DNA of 7,637 nt from NCBI GenBank assembly GCA_015485455.1, contig WFTN01000037.1, forward strand, positions 1 to 7,637, in the 5' to 3' direction. Source of the stretch: Planctomycetota bacterium. GTDB taxonomy: Bacteria; Planctomycetota; GCA-002687715; DRQF01. Made by a program: the position numbers and the translations under genes. The notes under the pieces are model-generated. The model saw only the letters and a list, made by a program, of their open reading frames with translations, made no database searches and was not told where the DNA came from. Positions 1 through 5,026 of the stretch are shown here, piece after piece. Every line of letters begins with the position of its first letter. Position 1 is the stretch's first letter.

Positions 1-655
1 AATTGAATCCGAATCGTTTGTGCTCCCCGATGGCCACCAGCGCCTGCCGAGTGGTGACAATGTCGAATGCGATTTCTGTTGGATGCACTTCGAGGGCGAA
101 ATCCACCTCCTCTTCCTCAAAAACGTCCAAGATAGGACGCCATCTTCGAGCAAAATCCGCAAAGCCGCCTTCGATCTGCCCTGGCAAGTTTGGTGGGAAA
201 GAATAGAGATAAGGCCAGATACTCGATCCAGTAAAACCATTGACAACCCGCCTGCCTGAAAACCCATCCGGGTCTCCATCGAAGAACTTGCGAGCAGCTC
301 GGGCGGTATTGGCCATGTGCTCCGCCGCACGTTTGTTCACTTCAACCGGATTCCCGTCACCCCAGATTTCTGGTGGTAATATCTCTTTGTGCCGCCCATC
401 AATACGATCACATACAGCTTGTCCCACTAAATGATTACTGATGGCGAATGCTTTGAGGCCAAACCGGCTGAGTATCTCCCAGCGGGAAGCGACGTAGTCA
501 GGATCCGACAACGCTCGGCCGACATCAAAATGATCCCCCCAACACGCCAGCTCAAGACCGTCATAGCCAAAGCCCTGAGCTTTCTCAGCCACGACTTCCA
601 AGGGCAGATCGGCCCATTGGCCTGTGAACAAAGTACAAGGTCTCATTTGCTTCAT
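1..655 (-). CDS. Sugar phosphate isomerase/epimerase (xylose isomerase-like TIM barrel), 3' end outside window
   Basis: Reading the minus strand from 655 gives 218 open codons running off the left edge, so the C-terminus is missing. The protein resembles the AP-endonuclease-family-2/xylose-isomerase-like TIM-barrel group common in Planctomycetes and Verrucomicrobia. Recognisable stretches are [13 protein letters not shown] (residues 8-20), [16 protein letters not shown] (30-45), [14 protein letters not shown] (71-84), [11 protein letters not shown] (137-147) and [12 protein letters not shown] (187-198). In this fold the Glu of the last motif (E189) is a likely metal ligand. Such enzymes isomerise or epimerise sugars or sugar acids using a divalent metal; the substrate cannot be told from sequence. 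The start could be ATG 655 or ATG 646. The latter has a GGGGG tract (656-660) nine bases upstream and fits the usual family N-terminus. The gene lies 59 bp downstream of the oxidoreductase on the same strand, with no terminator visible, so one transcript is likely. A short loop before VVNGFTG (about residues 126-135) looks longer than I remember for the family. Confidence 0.88.
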   Translation of the reverse strand, partial: MKQMRPCTLFTGQWADLPLEVVAEKAQGFGYDGLELACWGDHFDVGRALSDPDYVASRWEILSRFGLKAFAISNHLVGQAVCDRIDGRHKEILPPEIWGDGNPVEVNKRAAEHMANTARAARKFFDGDPDGFSGRRVVNGFTGSSIWPYLYSFPPNLPGQIEGGFADFARRWRPILDVFEEEEVDFALEVHPTEIAFDIVTTRQALVAIGEHKRFGFN

Positions 656-714
656 CCCCCATGCCCATTTCGTCGACTGTTTGCAATTCCGGCTAAGAAA
701 TCCACCGAAATAGA

Positions 715-1863
715 CTACTTGATTTCACTCATCTTGACGCGACATCCTTGGGCCGCTGATGCCATTGCCGCCTCTAACACACGCTGCGTCTGGTAGGCGT
801 CATCAAAATTCGGCAACGGGACAACCGGCTTCTTGCCAGCAAGAGCCATCATCATATCCGCTACCTGATTGGTAAATCCATGTTCATAACCCAGAAGATG
901 AGCGTCTGGCCACCAAGCATCAAACCATGGATGTTCTTGAGGATCAGTACAAAGCACACGGCGCCAGCCCGCCACATTTTTTTTGTCGCGGGCGTCAAAG
1001 ATCTCCAAGACATTCATGTCTTCAAAAGAGAATCGCAAGGATCCCAGCTGGCCATTGATTTCAAAATGGTTGTCATTCAGGTGCCCATGAGCCAGCCGGC
1101 TGGCTTCAAAAGAAGCGGTGGCACCATTTTTCATTTCAGCCATAAACAAGAACGAGTCGTCGACATTGGAGCGCCCCATTTTCTTGCTGCCGGGGATTTC
1201 TCGCTCTTTGATGAAGGTCTTGGCGATGGCACCATGAACGACTTTGACCTCATCTCCAGAAACAAAGCGCGCCATGTCGACAATGTGGGCATTGAGATCC
1301 CCATGAGCACCGGAGCCCGCGAGCTTTTTCTTAAAACGCCACAGAAGCGGTGTTTTCGGGCCAGCCCAACTCTGTAGGTAGTGGGCCCGGATGTGACGAA
1401 TCGCCCCCAAACGCCCGCTTGCCACCAATTTATGGGCGAAAGCCACTGCGGGGCAGCGCCGATAGTTGAACCAGACAAATGTCTGCCCCTTACTCTTACG
1501 AGCCGCATCTTTCATCTGGCGGGCTTCCGCCAAGTTGGGAGCCAAGGGCTTTTCGCAGACCACATGCTTTCCTGCCGCCAAAGCCGCCAAAGCAGGTGCA
1601 CGATGGAGGAAGTTGGGTGTGGCAATGTCCACCAAATCGATGTCCGGATCCCCAATGAGGTCTTCCCAACGCTTCATGGGACGCTCAATATTCCAACGGT
1701 GAGCGAAAGAACGGGTCTTTTCCACGTCCTTCCCCGCCACGCTCAACAACTTCACATCCTGGGGTAAGTCAAAGAATCGCGGCGCCTGGCCAAAAGCGTT
1801 GGCATGGGCTTTCCCCATGAAACGCGTTCCAATCAGGCCAACACGACAGGTTTTCTTCGGCAT
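715..1863 (-). CDS. Gfo/Idh/MocA family NAD(P)-dependent oxidoreductase
   Basis: This 382-residue protein has the normal length for the glucose-fructose oxidoreductase/inositol dehydrogenase/MocA family. These are cytoplasmic enzymes that oxidise or reduce a hydroxyl of a sugar, polyol or derivative with NAD(P). The N-terminal Rossmann fold opens with the dinucleotide-binding stretch [16 protein letters not shown] (residues 9-24). The family EKP motif is CEKPLA (103-108), and the C-terminal domain carries the active-site pattern GDLNAHIVD (188-196), with D189, H193 and D196 as expected catalytic or substrate-binding residues. WFNYRR at 131-136 is also typical. The open frame extends to an ATG at 1929, but [12 protein letters not shown] at 1863 is preferred because it begins right at the Rossmann strand and has AGGG (1871-1874) seven bases upstream. 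The extra 22 residues of the longer form look unlike a domain or signal peptide. It is first in a probable operon with the isomerase/epimerase, suggesting a shared sugar pathway. The exact substrate is unknown. Confidence 0.93.
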   Translation of the reverse strand: MPKKTCRVGLIGTRFMGKAHANAFGQAPRFFDLPQDVKLLSVAGKDVEKTRSFAHRWNIERPMKRWEDLIGDPDIDLVDIATPNFLHRAPALAALAAGKHVVCEKPLAPNLAEARQMKDAARKSKGQTFVWFNYRRCPAVAFAHKLVASGRLGAIRHIRAHYLQSWAGPKTPLLWRFKKKLAGSGAHGDLNAHIVDMARFVSGDEVKVVHGAIAKTFIKEREIPGSKKMGRSNVDDSFLFMAEMKNGATASFEASRLAHGHLNDNHFEINGQLGSLRFSFEDMNVLEIFDARDKKNVAGWRRVLCTDPQEHPWFDAWWPDAHLLGYEHGFTNQVADMMMALAGKKPVVPLPNFDDAYQTQRVLEAAMASAAQGCRVKMSEIK

Positions 1864-1983
1864 GTTCTTGCCCTTTGTTCTCTTAGCTCTTTCCATCGAT
1901 CCCGATTCATGCATATTCATTCGCTGCATAAATCACCACGATTGAAGCGGCGGCCTCGCTGCTGTACTCTTTGGATAGTTACG

Positions 1984-2013
1984 TTCATAGGCGAGACTAT
2001 AGAGTCTTGTCAA
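1984..2013 (-). promoter_or_regulatory. Candidate sigma-70-like promoter for the oxidoreductase-isomerase operon
   Basis: On the minus strand a perfect -35 hexamer TTGACA (2008-2013) is followed after 18 bases by TATGAA (1984-1989), which matches four of six -10 consensus positions. Transcription would start near 1977, leaving a leader of about 115 bases before the ATG at 1863. The assignment rests on consensus matching only; the weak -10 limits confidence. Confidence 0.4.
1994..2007. repeat. Short inverted repeat in the divergent promoter region
   Basis: AGACT-ATAG-AGTCT forms a perfect 5-base inverted repeat around a 4-base centre. It lies in the spacer of the candidate minus-strand promoter and ends seven bases before the hydrolase ATG at 2015. 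It could be an operator half-site pair or a weak hairpin, but arms this short also occur by chance. Confidence 0.3.
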
Positions 2014-2014
2014 T

Positions 2015-2767
2015 ATGGCAGCTGCCCTGATGTTGATGGATCAACCGAATATGCCCAACCCCGACGATAAGCGCGCCCTATTTGGCGGCGAGCTTGCAGT
2101 AAAAACTGAGACTGACCGGCCAGGAGAGACTCTCCTGGTCACATTTGGTGGCCTGTCACAAGGTATCGCCATGCCCCCCTTTGATTTTTACCGCATTGTT
2201 CGCAAGCTACCAGCGAAGCTAGCGTTCTTCCGTGACGTTTCTCAGACTTGGTATCACGGTGACCTCCCAGGCGTTGGCCATGGCATTGGCGATGTGGCCA
2301 AGGCTGTCATCAAGCTCAAGGAGGAAAGTGGTGCCAAACGGTTGGTCTGCGTTGGTAATTCCATGGGTGGCTACGCCGCATTGACTGTGGGTTCCTTGGC
2401 CAAAGCCGACGAAGTTTTGGCGTTCGCCCCCCAAACATGCCTCAGCCGTTGGTTGGTTTGGCGGATCAAAGAAAAACGCGCTAAAGAACAATTCCGCAAT
2501 CTATGGAAGAGTGGTGCATCTCTGCCTAACTCCCTGGACCTCAAGAAATTCCTCTCCCCACCAGGTTGGGGAAAAGCCCAACTATTCGCCGACCGTTCCC
2601 ATCCTGCCGATCATGCTCACGTCAGTCGACTGGCAGACAAGGCCAACACAGAAATCCACTGGTTTGACGATGGCGCTCACAACTTGATCAAAAAGCTACA
2701 TCGCCAAGGTGAATTCAAACGCCTCCTGGCCGAAGCTTGCAACGCCGACTGGGAAGACAAGAAATAG
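2015..2767 (+). CDS. Alpha/beta hydrolase family protein
   Basis: This 250-residue protein has the layout of a small cytoplasmic alpha/beta hydrolase. LLVTFGGLSQG (residues 40-50) matches the strand plus oxyanion-loop region. VCVGNSMGGYAAL (111-123) is the nucleophile elbow (G-x-S-x-G), with S116 as nucleophile. D193 in LFADRSHPAD (190-199) and H222 in DDGAHNLIKKL (218-228) are plausible acid and base of the triad. Reactions of this superfamily range from esterase to thioesterase and lipase, and the substrate here cannot be assigned. A stop codon (TAG, 2000-2002) lies in frame just upstream, so translation cannot start before ATG 2015. Later in-frame ATGs at 2030, 2036 and 2051 are possible. 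None has a clear Shine-Dalgarno sequence, so the N-terminal 12 residues are uncertain. The stop is one base before the sulfotransferase start, so the two genes form a translationally coupled pair and probably act on related material. Confidence 0.88.
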   Translation: MAAALMLMDQPNMPNPDDKRALFGGELAVKTETDRPGETLLVTFGGLSQGIAMPPFDFYRIVRKLPAKLAFFRDVSQTWYHGDLPGVGHGIGDVAKAVIKLKEESGAKRLVCVGNSMGGYAALTVGSLAKADEVLAFAPQTCLSRWLVWRIKEKRAKEQFRNLWKSGASLPNSLDLKKFLSPPGWGKAQLFADRSHPADHAHVSRLADKANTEIHWFDDGAHNLIKKLHRQGEFKRLLAEACNADWEDKK

Positions 2768-2768
2768 C

Positions 2769-3656
2769 ATGGCGATGAAATTCTTTAGCCGCTTTCGAAA
2801 ACCAAAGGTCGACCTCAGCAAGAACCTGCTCATCACCGGAGTCCCACGCTCCGGAACAACCCTCTCTTGCCACCTCCTGAATGGTCTGAACGACTGCGTC
2901 GCCCTTCACGAACCAATGGAAGTGCGCGATTTAATGGCCGAAACAGATGGCCCCAAGCAGATACAGCAAATCCACACCTTCCTCCACGAAAACCGTATTC
3001 TCATCGAGAAAAAAGGGCGGGCCATCTCCATCCACCGAGATGGCAAAGTGCCAGATAACCCAGTTGTTGAAGCAGGAGACAACTCAGGCAAACGAAAACT
3101 CGATGTAAGCCGGGGCGAAATCGAAATCCCTGGCGAATTCACTGACAAGACTTATTTGGTCATCAAGCACCCCGCGGTCTTCAGTGGGTTGCTTCCGAAA
3201 CTGGTGAAGGAATTTCAGGTCTTCGCTGTGGTCCGCAATCCGATATCGGTCTTGGGGTCATGGATGACCATGCCCTTTGGCGTAAGGGAAGGACATGCCC
3301 CTGCGGCAGAAGCTGTGGACCCCAAACTCAAGAAAGAATTGGCAGCCATCAACGACACCTTAGATCGGCAAGTCCACCTTCTTGCTTGGTTCTTCCACCA
3401 ATACAAGACCTACTTGCCATCAACATCCATTATTCGATACGAGGATGTCATCGCCACCCAAGGCCAAGCCCTTTCTGTTGTGGTCCCCAGTGCCAAGACT
3501 CTGTCCGCACCTCTTCAAAGCCGCAACAAAAGCAAGGTCTATGACGCTGTGGCCATGAATGAGGCAGGAGAACGACTATTAGCGTCTTCTGGTGCTTTCT
3601 GGGACTTCTATCAGCCAAAAGACGTGAAAAAAGTCCTGTCTGAACTCCCCCTATGA
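2769..3656 (+). CDS. Sulfotransferase family protein (PAPS-dependent type)
   Basis: This 295-residue protein resembles cytosolic-type sulfotransferases, which transfer sulfate from PAPS to a hydroxyl or amine of a glycan, lipid or small molecule. The N-terminal strand-loop NLLITGVPRSGTTLS (residues 19-33) contains PRSGTT, the 5'-phosphosulfate-binding loop. FAVVRNPISVLGSW (152-165) matches the 3'-phosphate-binding motif, with R156 and S160 or S164 as ligands. IIRYEDVI (221-228) is the C-terminal R-Y-E-D stretch often seen in bacterial members. There is no signal peptide or membrane segment, so it is predicted cytoplasmic. I chose ATG 2769, one base after the hydrolase stop; ATG 2775 is an alternative. 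A GGGAAG stretch at 2751-2756 is rather far away, so coupling to upstream translation is likely. An open frame extends further upstream but overlaps the hydrolase and adds no recognisable domain. The acceptor substrate is unknown. Confidence 0.87.
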   Translation: MAMKFFSRFRKPKVDLSKNLLITGVPRSGTTLSCHLLNGLNDCVALHEPMEVRDLMAETDGPKQIQQIHTFLHENRILIEKKGRAISIHRDGKVPDNPVVEAGDNSGKRKLDVSRGEIEIPGEFTDKTYLVIKHPAVFSGLLPKLVKEFQVFAVVRNPISVLGSWMTMPFGVREGHAPAAEAVDPKLKKELAAINDTLDRQVHLLAWFFHQYKTYLPSTSIIRYEDVIATQGQALSVVVPSAKTLSAPLQSRNKSKVYDAVAMNEAGERLLASSGAFWDFYQPKDVKKVLSELPL

Positions 3657-3811
3657 CCCAGCCTGATGTCTACTGGTAGCAGCCGGTAAGGGCTTAATGG
3701 TGACGTGGGCCAAAAGTTCTTCCTGCAAGACAGAACGATCCAAGAATGGCTTGGGCATGAGATTAGGATGGGTAGTGCCCCCCGACACAGATTTCCCCTT
3801 GGTCCATAGTC

Positions 3812-4821
3812 TCATCTAACTTCTTCCCCTTCGCAGGAGCGGTCGAAAGTGGGCCAACTTTGAGCGGTTCCATGTGAATTTTCGGTCCTACATAGGGCTT
3901 TTTCGCCCTCCAAAGATCGTCCCGAACGACCAGTGACCACCAAGTCAAAGGGAGCAATGCCGGAGATTTTGAGGAGGCCATTATGGATCATTCCATGACA
4001 GCGGGCGCAGACGTTAGGCAAATTTCGGAGATCATGACTCTCACCGTTTTCTCGAAAAATGATGTGGTAGACGTGAAGGTTTCGGCTTCCTTGGTAGTGA
4101 ACACAGCGGTGACCATCCCGAGCTAAGACACGACGCGTGGTGCGGGGCGGTGTTGGTGAAGAGTTCTTTGACCCAACGACTTCACCATCACAGAGTACGA
4201 TCGCGCTTTCCTCTCGAGTCAAAGCAATAGGCCGTCTTCTGTTGCCAAGTGAGACTGCTTGCATTCTGCGCAATGGCTAGCTTTCACTTGAAAAAGAGAA
4301 ACTCCGGCGGTCTTTTGCTCTCCTTGTCGCAAGTACCTCTCTGCCAAGAATTGCAAGAAGTCACAATCATCCAGATCTCCGCCAGCCCCCTCATGAAGTT
4401 TCTTGCGAGCTTACTCCAAAAAATCATGACCCAAAGGCGCAAGCTTGGTAAAAAACGGGAACTTAACCGTGAGCACACCCTTGCCATCCTCTCTAGGTGG
4501 TCTTCCTTCTTCTGAGCCCCGAAATTCCAGTCCCAAGCGCTCACAAGAAACTACTCCTGCTCTCTCTAACCAAGCCTCTTCGTTTTCTGGCGTGGCAATC
4601 TTCACCAACAAACGCGCCTTCGACCAAGAGATGTTGCTTTGGCGAAATGCTTCATCAATAAGCGGCAGTTCCTGCAAAGCTGCGCCCACGGTGATCAAAG
4701 TGCGGGCCACATCGCTGCTGCGATTATGAAGCAAAAGAGTCCCTTCCAACTACTGGGCATCAAGGCCAAAACGCAGGTGAGCGGCTGGGATTTCGTCTTG
4801 AGACTTGGGGGCGATACTCAT
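3812..4821 (-). pseudogene. Decayed HNH endonuclease gene (nonsense mutations plus frameshift)
   Basis: Minus-strand remnants line up, in order, as one HNH endonuclease of a family common in Myxococcota and PVC bacteria. The ATG at 4821 has GGAAG six to seven bases upstream. The reading frame has a TAG at 4752-4750, then a helical stretch with ALQELPLIDEAF, SWSKARLLVKIATPE and AWLERA, then a TAA at 4413-4411 where FLE-stop-ARKKLHE suggests a former Gln. The same frame continues through HCAECKQSHLATEDGLLL to a TGA at 4221-4219. Close to that point the coding sense moves by one base into a second frame (TREESAIVLCDGEVVGS). The HNH core follows: RRVLARDGHRC, HIIFRENGESHDLRNL and CARCHGMIH. Within it the second zinc Cys is Tyr (codon 4096-4094) and the first His of the usual His-His pair is Tyr (codon 4069-4067). 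The homologous part ends about LVVTGRSG; the frame closes at 3812. The HNH core is intact as a frame but catalytically doubtful. No active product is expected. Confidence 0.82.
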
Positions 4822-5026
4822 GTGATTCTTCCGGTTAGCGAGCTAAACCTAAATCAGTGTCATCATGTTTATGGGGGGACAGAAGCGGGCAGTTTGAATA
4901 CCTTTGCAACAGAGTCTCTTGCGCATTTCTTGGTGCCTATTTGGCAGCAGTGAATGGTTGTCTGGCTCTTGTCATTCCCTGTGTTTAGTTGTTTAATGGG
5001 GCTCATATAGAAGCAGAGAAAGACCT
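4822..5026. other. Intergenic region between the HNH pseudogene and the kinase gene
   Basis: These 205 bases separate two divergent genes. They hold the old start region of the HNH gene (GGAAG at about 4828-4832 on the minus strand) and a candidate promoter for the kinase. I see no tRNA, repeat or terminator here. Confidence 0.5.
4969..4997 (+). promoter_or_regulatory. Candidate sigma-70-like promoter for the kinase gene
   Basis: TTGTCA (4969-4974) and TTTAAT (4992-4997) each differ from the -35 and -10 consensus at one position and are separated by exactly 17 bases. Transcription would start near 5004, giving a leader of about 23 bases with a purine-rich GAGAAAG just before the ATG at 5027. 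The match is good, but it is by consensus only. Confidence 0.5.

Noticed and set aside
1864..1929. N-terminal extension of the oxidoreductase from ATG 1929
   Set aside because: The extra 22 residues have no family similarity. The ATG at 1863 has an SD-like AGGG and places the Rossmann strand at the start.
2709..2768. Upstream start for the sulfotransferase inside the hydrolase gene
   Set aside because: It would overlap the hydrolase by about 60 bases. The added residues are the hydrolase sequence read in another frame, and the PAPS-binding loop lies well after ATG 2769.
3657..3700. Possible terminator hairpin after the sulfotransferase (TACTGGTAGCAGCCGGTA)
   Set aside because: The arms pair imperfectly, with a mismatch or wobble, and no T-run follows.
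3651..3815. Minus-strand open frame of 54 codons whose ATG overlaps the HNH-frame stop (ATGA)
   Set aside because: It may be a remnant of the HNH gene's tail in a third frame or a chance frame. It has no recognisable motif, no clear ribosome-binding site, and overlaps the sulfotransferase end.
4284..4544. Minus-strand open frame of 86 codons inside the HNH pseudogene
   Set aside because: It is in a different frame from the one carrying the family-like stretches on both sides, so it is a shadow.
4411..4752. Stop-codon readthrough or programmed frameshifting in the HNH gene
   Set aside because: There are two different stop codons, a frameshift and loss of metal-binding residues together. Simple decay explains all of these without special recoding signals.
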